Assembly: GCA_037833965.1 (NCBI GenBank)
Contig: AP031353.1
Coordinates: 25,670,501-25,734,500 of the forward strand
Length of the DNA: 64,000 nucleotides
DNA from: Marchantia polymorpha subsp. ruderalis
Taxonomy: Eukaryota > Streptophyta > Marchantiopsida > Marchantiales > Marchantiaceae
Direction: 5' to 3'
Positions 33,702 to 45,349 of the stretch are shown piece by piece (position 1 is the first letter of the stretch; every line of letters begins with the position of its first letter). Under the pieces are notes generated by a model that was not told the DNA's origin, did no database searches, and was given only the letters and a program-made list of their open reading frames with translations. The position numbers were made by a program, and so were the translations under genes.

Positions 33702-36700
33702 TGTGGTAACACACTTTTTGTTTTTTTGCAGAATTTAAACAATTTTAGAAAAGAAGTACCGAAGCAGTGTCTGTAGTTAGGAAATGGTACGTTAAATAGA
33801 GTGGATTGAGGAGATCGTCACGAGGTCACAAAGAATCGCGGAGTTGGACGTACCAACGCCAAACGCCTTCGGCAATATCTCCTTTACTGAGGTGTCTCTA
33901 CCCACGCGCTTCCAGCGCTTAGGGAAGGTACGCTTCCGGCACAGACACCTCTGGAGGAGATGTCGCTGAAGACGTCAGAAGCCGGCAAGGACCTCTGAAG
34001 GCTTCCGACCATGAGTGCGCCTTCGGCGATGCGCCGTTGGCGCGGGAGGGAAACCTTCATAACGATCGGGATTCACGGTTGTTCTAAATGATTGAGGTTT
34101 CATTGGAAAGAGCTCGGGACGCTCGTTCTAAAGAGCCCAAGAGCGCCGGAGATGGATCAGGGACGAAGAAGTTATGAGCGTCGGAAAACTTGCATCCGGA
34201 CATGCGCTGTTCGCGCTAGGGTTCACCGTCGGAGAGGACTCCCGTACGCCTTCGGCGATGCGCCTTCGGCGGAACCACGCGCTCATAAGAGGAGATCAAC
34301 TCAGAGGCGGAAGCGCCTTTGGCGGCTGCACAACGGAAGAGAAGCGCCGGCCTGATGTACGCCTCCGACGTGACGCGGACAGGCGGGTGCGCTGGCATAA
34401 TTCGCGCCGGCGGGATATGCGCCGTCGTCGATATGCGGGCAGAACGGACAAAACAGGTGGTACGAATACGCGGCGGTGTGATTCGCGCCGACTTGATGCG
34501 CGCCTCCAGCGAGGCGCCGACGGAGAAGGAATACGCCTCCGGCGATGGGCAGGTTGGGAAAAGACAACATAGTCGACGCATACGCTCCACTGCGGCGAAC
34601 TCGAGTCCGGAAGACGATGGCGAACTCGAGTCCGGAAGACGATGGCGGCGGGAGAATTCAACGTTCACGCATGCGAATGCGCGCAGTGCGGAGTCGTGAA
34701 TTCGAGCATGCAAGGGAGAACCGTTAGGCCGTATAGCCGGCTGCGTAATCAAGTTTGATTGTACCCAGGGAGAGCGTTGGGCGATCTTGAATTCGGAGAA
34801 GAAAAGTCTGCTCTCCAGTCTCATTCTCTCATTCTTGATTGTGAGTTTCCCAGCTTCAGAGATTAAGCGCAAGGGCGGAGAGACCTGCAGTGAGAAGAGA
34901 GAGTGCGGAGACGAGTTGCGCGAGGATCTTGACGGACCTTGCAGAGAGTTTGCGAGCAGAGAAATTGAGCGCGCAAGAGAAGAGAGAGCGATTTCAGTCA
35001 GTGTCTGAGCGGTCGACGCGCAGCGGCGATTGTGAGAGATCGAGCGGAAGGCAAGAAAGTCTGTGTGTGTGTAGGAAAAGCAAGAGAGATGTCGAAGATC
35101 CTCCAACTGCGAGCGTCTCCACTTAGAGTGCCGCAGATCGGTCTGCGCGCATTCCAAGATGTGTTGACAAGGTTGAAGCTTGATTTCCTCCTGTGGGGAT
35201 GGAATTGGACGTGTCCGGAGATGGTGCGCGAGTATTTGCAGGAGAAACACAAGCCCTCGCGCGGATTCCGCCCACATCCCGAGAGGTGGAACATTAGTGA
35301 CTGGGCGCAGGTGTTAGGAAGGTGTGCAGGCGAGGAAGGGTATCTCCTCTTCGAAGCCGAGAGCGTGAAGGTGTCGAAGGAGGAAGAAGTCTCCTACAAT
35401 GATCTTTTCAAAGTTGCCAGGCATCCCAAGAACGGCATCCGGACGCGGGATTACAAAGATCGATTGCGGAGAAATGTCGCGACTGCATTGCTTCAGATAT
35501 TGCAGCCGACCAAGACCGCCTACATGCATGGTTGGCAAGTGGGATTTGTGGAGCTAGTGTTGTCAGGAGCTCCGGTTCATTGGGCACGGCTCCTGTGGAA
35601 GGTGACGCGCCAACATGCGCAAGAAGAGAGAGGAGGGACCCTCAATCATCTTTTGCCTTACTTGATCGTGTTTTATCGAGCGATGGGATGTTTGACAGCT
35701 TCAGAGCGGACACGGTTTCCGCTGCTGACCCGGAGTTGTCCGGGTAGATACTTGCGGGAGGCTGAAGTGGACACAGATCCGGACGAAGCACCTGCCAGTC
35801 CAGCTCCAGCTCCAGCTCCGGCTCCAGCAAGAGCAGCAGAAGAGCGTCGAAGTGAGCGCGCACCGCGGAAGCGAAAATGGGATGAGAGACCTGAAGACAG
35901 GCAGCCGGAAGCTCCCGCTGCGCCGACCCGGAGTCGGCCAACCCACGAGCTTCACAGCCGGCCGAAACAGAGGGCACGCAAGATGGTGTTGCCAACTAGT
36001 AGTGAGGAGACCGGGCGTACTCCAGTCCGGCGGAGTATCCTGCCCACGCAGGAGGAGATAATCGCGCAGATTCTAGGGAGGTCGCTGAACCCCTCTGCGC
36101 AGAAGGCGCGGATGCCTTCAGAAGAAGACAGACCAACTGACAGTCGGCCGACTGCGAGTTGGGCGACTGAAGGACGGCCAACTGAGCAGCGCGTTGAACC
36201 GGACAGCAGGCCGGAAGCAGAAGGGAGTTTGGCTGAAGAGCCATTAACTCTTAGAGGGTCCTCTTCGGCAGAAGGCGCTTCTGAGAAAACGCCTCCAGCA
36301 AGCAGGCCAAGTGGAGTAAAGACGCGCAGGGTGGATCCGACTGCGAGTCGGACAACTGCTAGTCGGCCGACTGCGAGTCGGTCAACTGAGGGTCGGCCAG
36401 ATTCGCCGACTGCGAATTGGACCAGGCCGGCGATCATTGTGCGGCCGCCTTCGGCGGACACACCTCTTGCGAAGACACCTTCCGCGCAGATCGCGCCGGA
36501 AGAGCAGGCAGTAGAAGCGGGCGGTGCAAGGGTGACAAATGTAACTGCGGCGCCGACCCCTTCGAGAACCGAAGATCAAGCCGGAACAGAGGCTTAGGCA
36601 GTGGGATCCCCCACTGCCTTGGATATTTTAGCAGGGAGTGGAGCGGCAGTCGCGGCGGAAGCTGCCGCGCGCCACAATTCCAGGGAGTCGCCAAGAGATT

Positions 36701-38634
36701 CTGTGGCGACTGAAATCCTCGAAACAGAGGATGAGACGAGTTCGGAAGAGCAGGAAGCGGACTTTGTGCAGAAGACGCCAACAGGGGTACTGTGCGAGCA
36801 GATAGTGCCACTCCTGCGATATTTGGATCGCAAGATAGCAAAGTACTCGAGTTCCAGAAAATCGCAGTCTTATGTGGAGATTGTCAAGAGCAGGACGAGG
36901 AGCAAGGTGGCCACTTGGGCCACTAGGTGCCAAACATTGCAGGATAGGTATACTGCCCTCCGACAGCACCTGGCGATCACGCAGAGGCTACACCAAACCC
37001 TGCAACAACAGCGGGAGGATGTGGCGACGAAAGCCCAGGCGGATGCCGAGCTAATGCGGGCAAAGATCGAGTCGGAATTGCAGGAAGAGCGGAGACAAAA
37101 CCGCATTCTCACAAGAGGAGCTTGCGCGCCAGACGCGCGCATTAGAGGAAAGTCAAAGCACGCGCAAGGAGGATGAGGAGTTGTTGCGCAACTTGCAATC
37201 CGAGTGCGCGGAATTGAGGGCGCAGCGCGCAGATGCGGAGATGCAGCTAGCAGAGGTGGAAGGCAGCAGCCGGACGCGAGAGGAGTTGGTGACGCGGGTG
37301 ACTCACTGTCTAAAAGGATACGCCCACTGGGAAGTGGCGGCACAAGAGAAGATCACGCTCAGGGAGTTTGAGCTTCGGGCGGCGGCATTGACGGAGGGTG
37401 ACAGTTGGAGTCGGCGGCGAGTGGCGAGGAAATTAGAGGCCTTCTTGTCGGGTGCGCGCGACACTATGGCGCACTTGGAGTCGGAAGTGACTGCAGTTCT
37501 TCGGCGGCTGGGGTTGCGCAGCCGGTCGGAAGATTGGCAGGGTAGAGAGAAAGTGCGAGGCAGTCCGGCGCGCAGCAGGCGCAATACCGGATCTGCAGAG
37601 TGCAGTAGTGTAGCTTGGTTTCGTGCAGGAGTTTAGAGTAGCAGGTAGTGCAACGTAGTGTTAGTTAGGACCTTAGAGGGTATAAAGTAGTTCAAGGCGT
37701 TTTGCCTTGGCTCTCTTCCAGTTTCGGAAGTGCAGATCAGGAACTCACTTTCTCGGCGTGTTTGTGCATTTGGTCCTGGCACCACGTAGAGGAGCTGCAG
37801 CATAGTGAAGTTACCGCATGTTGTAGCTGAAGGCCTTCGGCTGAATGTTCAGAGCTAGTACACCGGTTAGAGACTTGAGTAGTGCGGATCTGCACCTGCG
37901 GGTGATTTCTGATGCTCAGAGCCGGTTGCGAGTTAGATATTTGAACAATTCCCCCTTACTCCTTCGAGTGACATATCCTGACTGTACTCCTACGGGAAGT
38001 TTCCCCTGAATGCTAAAGTGAAGTTTTGTTACTTCGTGTAAACCTTGGTTATCAATTCAGGTTATGTGTGTGTGTTACTGGATTGTGTCTCAGTTGAGTT
38101 CTCAGTCGGGCCTGTACTCTCTGCGCTTGGTGTGAGTCGAGGGTGACGTCCACTGCGTATGAGGGACTTCGTTCCGAAGTGGGAAGTCCAATCCGGGTTC
38201 CCTACGCTAGCAGAAACTGGCAGAAGGGCTGTAAAAGCCGGAGTGGGAGTCACTACCTGCAGAGCCTCTGAGTGAACTTTTGAGATACTTTCCCCCTGAA
38301 ATCCTAAGCGGAGGTCCTGACCGACCTCCGAGCTGTGCTTTTCCAGTTTCAGGTGTGTGTGTGTGTGTTGAGTGACTTACGCTGCACTGTGCATCCTCCG
38401 AGCATCCTCCGAGTCGAGCATCCTCCGAGTCGAGCATCCTCCGAGTCGAGCATCCTCCGAGTGGCCTCCGAGTCGAGCACTGCAGTATTTCTGGGAGTGA
38501 CAGTCGCCTGAGAATTCAAACTCTCCAAAAGTCTGTTAAACGTGACACTTTGTACTTTGTGTGTTGCCTCTGTCCCTGTGGGTTCAATCTTTTTACCACC
38601 ATACTGCAGTTTTAGCCTTTGGTGGGTTATTACA
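33702..38634 (+). mobile_element. 4,933-bp LTR (plus 23-nt leader to 38657), flanked by ACTAC
   Basis: It starts TGTGGTAACACAC and ends GTGGGTTATTACA at 38634. It is the closest relative of the solo LTR at 22369-27462. The 23 nt after the LTR (TAAGGAGCCGACAACTTCTT and three more T) are the leader that normally precedes the primer site. The flanking direct repeat ACTAC is at 33697-33701 and 38658-38662, so the inserted unit seems to include the leader. TATA box at 37681. Confidence 0.85.
35089..37636 (+). pseudogene. LTR-encoded (U3) protein, best preserved copy
   Basis: The start MSKILQLRASPLRVPQ is chosen because a Met is conserved here in four copies. The frame is open to a TAG at 36595-36597 (Gln in the sister copy), continues to a frameshift near 37110, and ends with SSVAWFRAGV at 37636, 45 nt before the TATA box. 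Order: conserved domain of about 230 aa, a Pro/Ala linker with an Arg-Lys patch (PRKRKWDER), a Thr/Ser/Arg repeat region, the ALDILAGSG motif, then about 270 aa of coiled coil. It is not gag, protease, RT or integrase. An extra structural, regulatory or accessory role is possible; none is shown. Confidence 0.65.
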
Positions 38635-38657
38635 TAAGGAGCCGACAACTTCTTTTT

Positions 38658-38968
38658 ACTACCTGCAGATCCTCTAAATGTACTCTCGAGAAGCTTTTCC
38701 CCTGAACCTTGAGTGGAGGTCCTAATCGACCTCTTAGTTGTGCTTTTCCAGTTTCATGTGTGTGTTGGGGTGAACTACGTTGCACTGTGCGTCCTTCAAG
38801 TGACCTCCGAGTTGAGCACTTGCAGTATTTTTGGGAGTGACAGTCGCTTGAGAATTCAAACTCTTCAATAGTCTGTTAAAACGTGACACTTTGTACTCTG
38901 TGTGTTGCCTCTGTCCCTGTGGGTTCAACCTTTTTGCTGCTATACTGCAGTTGTGGCCTTTGGTGGAT
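38658..38968 (+). mobile_element. U5 end of an LTR, interrupted 7 nt before its terminus
   Basis: It continues the LTR sequence broken at 33701 and runs to ..GCCTTTGGTGGAT. The last seven bases TATTACA are found at 44340-44346, beyond the next solo LTR. Together these restore the family's standard terminus. Confidence 0.75.
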
Positions 38969-39979
38969 TTTAATAACCCACTAAAGGCTAAAACTGCAAT
39001 ATAGTGGTAGAAAGGTCGAACCCACAGGGACAGAGGAACACACAGGGTACAAAGTGTCACGTTTAAGAGACTATTGAGGAGTTTGAATTCTCAGGCGACT
39101 GTCACTCCCAGAAATACTGCAAATGTCCACTCGGAGCGCACTCGGAGGTCGCACAGTGCAGCGTAACACACACTCACACACACACCTGAAACTACAGAAA
39201 CACAACCCAGAGATCCGCTAGGAGCTCTACTCAAGATTTCAGGGGGGAAGTCTCTCAAGAGTACACTCAGCGAAGCTGCGGGTAGTGACTTCCAACTCCG
39301 GCTTTTACAACGCTTCCACTAGCTTGCTGCTAGCGTAGGAAACCCGGTTTGGACTGCCTACTTCGGATCGAAGTCACTCATACGCGGTGAACAACACTCT
39401 GAACTCACAAAACACGCAAAGAACACAGGTCCGCACTGAAGGACTCACTGAGAAACATTCCAGTAACACAATAACAGTCTATTGAAGAGTTTGAATTCTC
39501 AGGCACTTGTCATTCCCAGAAATACTACAGGGGTTACCCTGAAGGCACCTGCTGCAGCGTAACCTGAATTTACAACCAAGGCTTACACGAAGTAGCAAAA
39601 CTTCACTTTGGCATTCAGGGGAAAAATCCCAAAGGAGTACAATCAGAAAGAAACACTCGAAGGTGTAGGGGCGAAACTGTTCAAGTATCTAACTAATCAC
39701 TGGCTCTGAGCATCGGCAGTCACCCGCAGGTGCAGATTCGAACTACTCAAGTCTCTAACCAATGTACTAGCTCTGAACATTCGGCCGAAGGCCTTCAGCT
39801 ACAAAATGCGGAACGCTAAGTTGTAACTCCTCATGCGTGGTGACAGAACTCAAGGACACAAACACGCAGAGGAAATGGATTCCTGATCTGCACTTCTGAG
39901 TTTGGGAAAGAACCCCAGGCAAAACGCCTGGAACTATTTTATACCTTCTAAGTCCTAACTAGCACTACATTGCACTACG

Positions 39980-42900
39980 CTACACGCCTGCACGGAACCA
40001 CGCTACACTACACTCCGCGGAACCTGTGCTACGCCTCCTGCGCGACGGACTGCCGCGCACTAACTCCCTACCCTGCCAATCTTCCGCTCGACTGCGCAGT
40101 CCCAACCGCTGCAACGCCGCAGACACCTCCACCTCGAGGGTGGACATTTTATCCCGCGCCTTCGACAGAAAAGCTTCGAGCTTCTTCGCTACCTTCCGCC
40201 GACTCCTACTGTCGCCTGTCAACAACCCGGCTGCGCGAAGTTCAAACTCACGTAGTGTGAGTTTCTCCTGCGCCGCCACTTCCCAGTGGGCGTAGCCCTT
40301 GAGACAATGGGCGACACGCCTCGCCGTCTCCTCCTTCGTGCGATCTGCCTCTCGCCTGCGATCCTATTCAATTACCACTAATTGCGATTCGGCCTCAGCA
40401 CGCTGCGCTCTCAATTCGCCACACTTTGACTGTAGCTTGCGGATTAAATCCTCATCTGCCTGCCGTGCGAGCTGACACTCCGCCAACAACCGCATCTGTC
40501 GCACGAGCTCTTCTGACATAATCTGATTCTGAGTTTTCTCAGACATCAATTCCTGCGTGGTCTGCAGCACATCCCTGCTGAGCTCTTCCACTCTATCCTT
40601 CCGCATCCTGTCGAGGGCGTGCGCTTTCCTCTCAAGGTTGTACTGCCCCCATAAACAGGCATGTCTCTCCTTCAATTCCCTCAACTCCTGGTCCACCCTA
40701 GCTAGTAGCTTGCTGGTGTGGACTTTAGTGCGAGTCCGCCTGCGCACTAATTTGATGTAAGATCCCGGCTGAAGTGGATCGGCGTATTTATCGATTTTGC
40801 GATCCAAGTACCTCAGCAACGGAATCACCTGCTCAGAGAGCGCCGCCGCCGGCGCTCCAACAATTTCCTCCTCCTCCTCCTCGGTATCCCCCGCACCCGA
40901 CATTTCTTTGGTGGAGCCTCCGTCGTCATCATCCGAGTGGAGAATTTCAGTCGCCATTGATTGCGTCGGCGACTAACCCGAGTGGGGCTGCACGTCGTCG
41001 ACGTGTGCTGCCTGCGAAGGCACCGCTGCAGCCTCGCTGCTCTTTGCCAAAATGTCTAAGGCGGTGGGCGAATGTGCCCGTGCTACATCCCCGTCGCCCG
41101 CCTGTCGGTCTTCTACCGTATCCTCTCTGCCGCCGACGTCCGCCGCCGAAGGCGATCGAGCGGAGGGTGGCTTCGCGGGGTTTGATTGCGCTTCGCGCAC
41201 CGAAATTTCATCCCGCGGACAGTCACTCCGCTCCACCGTCCGTTGCTGCTCCCTCGAGCGGTCCGCGGGGGCTGTGCTTGGCCTGTGCGCAGGCGCAAAT
41301 GCCGGCGCCTTGTCCGCCACAGGCGCAGCGCAGCGGACGTCCATCGCCAAAGGCGACATGGCCGGGGGCCGCTCGCCCGATGTCCCTTGGCCCTGAGGCC
41401 CTACCGCCGAAGGCGCATCTACCGGCGGATTACCCGCCGATGATGCGGCCTCCGCACGCTCCATGCTCTCATCTCCTCGGCTTGAAGGCCCTGGCGCCGA
41501 AGGCGCAAATCGCGGCGCGTTGTGCGCCGGAGGATCTGGCCCCAAAGGCCGGTGTCTCGTAGGCCGATCTTCCGCCGGCTCCTTCCCCTTCCTACGTTGG
41601 AACGGGGGTGATTCCTACCTGTGCACAGGCGGCACGTGTGGAGGTGACCTGCGCACAGGCGGACTGCTTCTTCCCACGCGTAGGCGTAGGTCCACGTCCG
41701 CTTGTGGTCGTCCGTCCGCGGAGTCTCGCCCGTCCGCGGAGGCTCGTCTGTCCGCGGATGCTCGTCCGTCCGTGGAGTCTCGCCCGTGCGCAGACGGAAC
41801 ACCTGTCCGCAACGCACGTGGTAACTCCTGAGGCCCTTGGCCCGTAGGCGGCCTCCCGTCCGTCGAGGCTGCAGCGTGGTCCGTTGCTCCTGCGGACGTC
41901 CGCGCTCCCTCGTTCTTCTCTGGCTACGCACTTCCTTTCTCTGTGGCAATCGTCGCCGTGTCCGCGCTGTTGGCTGGTAACACCAGCCTGCGCGCCTTCT
42001 GCTTCGGCCGGCTGTAGGACTCGTACAACGGCCGCGGTCGAATGGGAGCAGAGGGTTCTTGATGCTGCTCTTCTTCGGACTCCTCTCTCCATCGCCGCTT
42101 CCGCGGCGCCCGTGCTGCAGGAGTATTCCTCCCTTCGTCCCTCCTCCTTGACGGAGTAGAAGTCGGTGACTCCTCTGCATCAGTGTCGACCTCATTCTCC
42201 CGCACATACTTCCCGGGATGGTCGACGGACAACGGTGGAAAACGCGCAAGCTCCGCCGCTGTCAAACAATTCCGCTGTCGATAAAAATTGATGAGGAAAG
42301 GAGAGAGATGGTTTAGAGTTCCCCCCTTCTCCTCAAAAGCGTGCTGTCGCATCACCCTGTGCAGGATGCTCGCCCAATGAATTGGAGTTCCCTCGATGAT
42401 GCACTCCACAAAAGAGACCTCCCACAATGTGATGTAGCAGGCGCGGTGTGGCTGCAGTAATTGCAGCAGCGCCGCGGACAAAGTCCGGCGGAATCGATCC
42501 TTGTAATCGCGGGTCCTGTACCCATTCTTGGTAGACCTCCCCTTCTTGAACAGCTCCACGAATTGTGCCTCTTCCTGCTTGGTCACCTTGATGCTCTCGC
42601 TATTGAAGAGGAGGTGCCCTGGCATGCCGGCACATCTCCCCAATGCCTGCGCCCAATCTTGGACTGTCCACCGATCAACATGCGGTCGCAATCCGCGCGA
42701 AGGTGGTCCCCGTGGCTCTAGCCACTCGCGCACCATATCCGCACAGATGTAGTTCCATCCCCATAGCAAGAAATCGAGCTTTCTTGCTATCAGGCGCTCC
42801 TCGAAAGCGCGCAGCCCGTTCTGTGGTAGACGGAGCGGCAGCATCCGCAATCGGCCCGGTCTCGTCATTGCGTTCTTGGAGTTCGCCCGCTCGCTCATTC

Positions 42901-43120
42901 TACTCCCGCTCCGCTCGAGCTCCTTTCTTCCTCGGCAAACTCTAATCGCCCTCAATTCCAAATCACGCGCACTCACTTCTCCCTCAATCACCAAGAAATC
43001 CTCTGCGCGGCGATGTTGAGAATGCTTAGCAGCCAGCAGATGGACGCGCGCAGCTCGCACTAGAGAATGGAATCGCGAATTCAAGAATGGGACGCTCTCC
43101 GCCTCCCGGTCGAAGGTCAT
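39980..43120 (-). pseudogene. LTR-encoded (U3) protein, second subfamily
   Basis: This is the same protein as at 35089-37636 but clearly diverged. An N-terminal extension (MTFDREAESVPFLNSRFHSL) precedes the conserved domain: LRMLPLRLPQNGLRAFEE, LLWGWNYICADMVREWL, DYKDRFRRTLSAALLQLL, VHWA replaced by IHWAS, EEKGGTLNHLSPFLINFYR, EVDTD. 41924-43120 is open (398 codons). A low-complexity part follows (41545-40973, SPTALDILA), then acidic plus coiled coil (40957-40364) and the tail (40279-39980) ending SVAWFRAGV. The stop at 40973-40975 replaces a Gln codon. The frame changes near 41920-41550. Confidence 0.6.
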
Positions 43121-43429
43121 GGTCGGCTCTTGCTCGTGAAGGACGACTCAATTGATGGCCGCGCCGACTCTACGCTGAAACGGTCTTTGCTCTCACGCGC
43201 GGCTTCACGCTCCGCCGACGCCGATTAATCTCTCACGCTCGAATTGGCGAATTTGAACTCCGCAAGCGTACTACGCCGCGGACATGGGTGCGCAGTGCCA
43301 AAGGCGGATTTTCCGCCTTGCGCGGTACACTCGTTCGTACCGCTCCTCAGCCAATCCTCTTTTGCCTCGGCGCGTGTGTTCGCATGTCGGACAAAAGTTC
43401 AACTCTCGCCTGCGCGCAGGCGGACTCCT

Positions 43430-43925
43430 CGGCGGATTCTCCGCCGGTGCGGAACTTCACCCTCCTGTGCACATGCGCTCGCCTGTGCGCAGGCGAAATC
43501 CTTCCGCGGCGATGTGCTGGCGCGGAAGGCGTTGACCGCGGTCAACCGACTCCGTCCAGACTGTCCGTTCCTTGTCTCTCCGTCGGCGCTCTCGCCGCCG
43601 CAACTCCGCCCGTCCAAGAGCGCATCCATCCGTCCCGTCCGTACAGTACGTACGGTCCGTACGGATTTTACTATTCTGGCGGCTCCTTGCTCGTCCGCGG
43701 CGTTGCGCTGGCGCAGAAGGCGCCGTACAATTTTCTACCTCACAAGGCGCATTTCTAGGGCCCAAGGCGGATTTCCCGCCGACACCGAAGCGCCTGTGCA
43801 CAGGCGCACGCCTGTGCGTAGGCAAACTTCGCGCCTACCTCAAAACCCTATTTCGCCTGTGCGCAGGCGAACTTCCTTCGTCCGCGCATAGAACAAAACT
43901 TCTCCGCCTGTGCGTAGGCGAAGAG
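43430..43925. repeat. Hairpin-rich U3 segment with GCCTGTGCGCAGGC-type stems
   Basis: Stems CGCCTGTGCGCAGGCG, GCCTGCGCGCAGGC, GCCTGTGCACAGGC and GCCTGTGCGTAGGC occur near 43406, 43490, 43790, 43855 and 43905, together with the 16-bp palindrome at 43531. They occupy the positions where the main element has CGCCTACGCATAGGCG. Confidence 0.8.
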
Positions 43926-44346
43926 CTGAGTATCTTACAACCTTCATAACTCCCGGAGTCCTTATCCGTTGTGAGCGTTCTCGGGCTCGTTGGAACTAGT
44001 GCGTTGAGCTCTTTCCAACGAGACCCTAACTAAGTCAAGGCGTTCGGGGGTTGACCTAAATATGAAGGATTTCCCTACCGCCGCGGACGCAGCTCCGAAG
44101 GCGGGTTTTGCGCCTTGCGCCGTAGGGATCCTAACTGCAGAGCTCGCAGGGAGGGTGGTGCCCTTCCTTACCGCTGCACCCAACTCCTAGATTCTACGAG
44201 GTCCCTCGAGAATCTCTGCGATCTTCCGAATTCACTCTGTTTTGATGCATCGAAGGCTATTTACATTGCTGCTAGGGTACAGTTTTCCAAAAATGTTTCA
44301 ATTTCCTCAAAATTACCAAAAGTGGGGTACCACATGGATTATTACA

Positions 44347-45349
44347 TCGGTGCAGGGAGGTCCGCTATACTCCCGCTAACTCGTGCACTCGCATCCTTCC
44401 CCGAGGATGGCGAGTTTCTTCTCTCCGCGGCTCGTCCGGTGTCCGCGCTGCTTGCCAGCAGAACGAGCTTGGGAGCTTTTTGCTTCGGCCGACTGGACGG
44501 CTCTTGAATCGCCCAACTTTGCGCGGGAGTAGCAGACACTTCTCGCTGACTCTGCTCCGCCTCTCCATCCCACTTCCGCTTCTGCGGCACTCTTGCTCCT
44601 CGCGGTTCTTCTTCTGCTCTCGGTCGAGCTGGTGGTGTGCATGCGGGTGTCTCCTCCGTGTCGGTGTCGACCTCGCCGTCCTTCACGTACCTGCCTGGAT
44701 TGCTGCATGACAGCAAGGAAAATTGCACTCGCTCCGTGGCTGTCAAGCACCCCATCGACCGATAGAAATTAATCAAGAAGGGGGAGAGGTGATTGATCGA
44801 TCCCCCCTTCTCCTCCTGCGCGTGCAGTCGTGTCGCCTTCCAGAGAATCCGAGCTCAATGGATCAGAGCTCTAGACAACGCCAGCTCCACAAACCCCACC
44901 TGCCAAGAAGTCATGTAGGTGGTCCGGTGCGGATGCAAAATTTGGAGGAGTGCTACCGCGACATTCCTCCGCAAGCGATCCTTGTAGTCACAGGTCTTGT
45001 ACCCGTTCTTGTTGGACTTGCTGTTCTTGAAAAGGGCCCCGAAGGAAATCTCTTTCTCCTTTGTGACCTGCACACTCTCGCATTCAAAAAGAAGGTGGCC
45101 TTTTTCTCCTGCGCACCTTCCCAACACTTGCTCCCAGTCGCTGACCTGCCATCTCTCCGGATGTGGTCGGATACCGCGCGGAGGTTGGTTCCTCTCCCGC
45201 AGCCACTCGCGTACCATCTCCAGACACACCCAATTCCATCCCCATAGGAGGAAATCGAGCTTCACCGCAATCAGCTCGTTCTGAAATGCGCGCAGACCAA
45301 TCTGCGGCACTTTCAGCGGAACCATCCGCAGCAAAGTGAACCGGGCCAT
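44347..45349 (-). pseudogene. LTR-encoded (U3) protein, third subfamily, truncated
   Basis: Start MARFTLLRMVPLKVPQ, then GLRAFQNELIAVKLDFLLWG, MVREWL, DYKDRLRRNVAVALLQIL, SWQVGFVELAL. A TGA (Trp in other copies) at about 44853 is followed by EEKGGSINHLSPFLINFYR, CLTATE, EVDTD and a basic patch PQKRKWDG. The frame is lost at 44347 with the LTR. It gives a third independent version of the conserved domain for comparison. Confidence 0.6.

Larger units (their letters stand above)
38969..44334 (-). mobile_element. 5,366-bp solo LTR, 5-bp TSD TGGAT
   Basis: In its own orientation it starts at 44334 (TGTGGTACCCCAC) and ends at 38969 (..GGTTATTAAA, one change from the usual TTATTACA). TGGAT is present at 38964-38968 and 44335-44339. 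It belongs to the same subfamily as the main element's LTRs and is the only one with a nearly full-length U3 frame of that subfamily. Its U5 abuts another U5 in opposite orientation, making a long inverted repeat at the junction. Confidence 0.9.
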
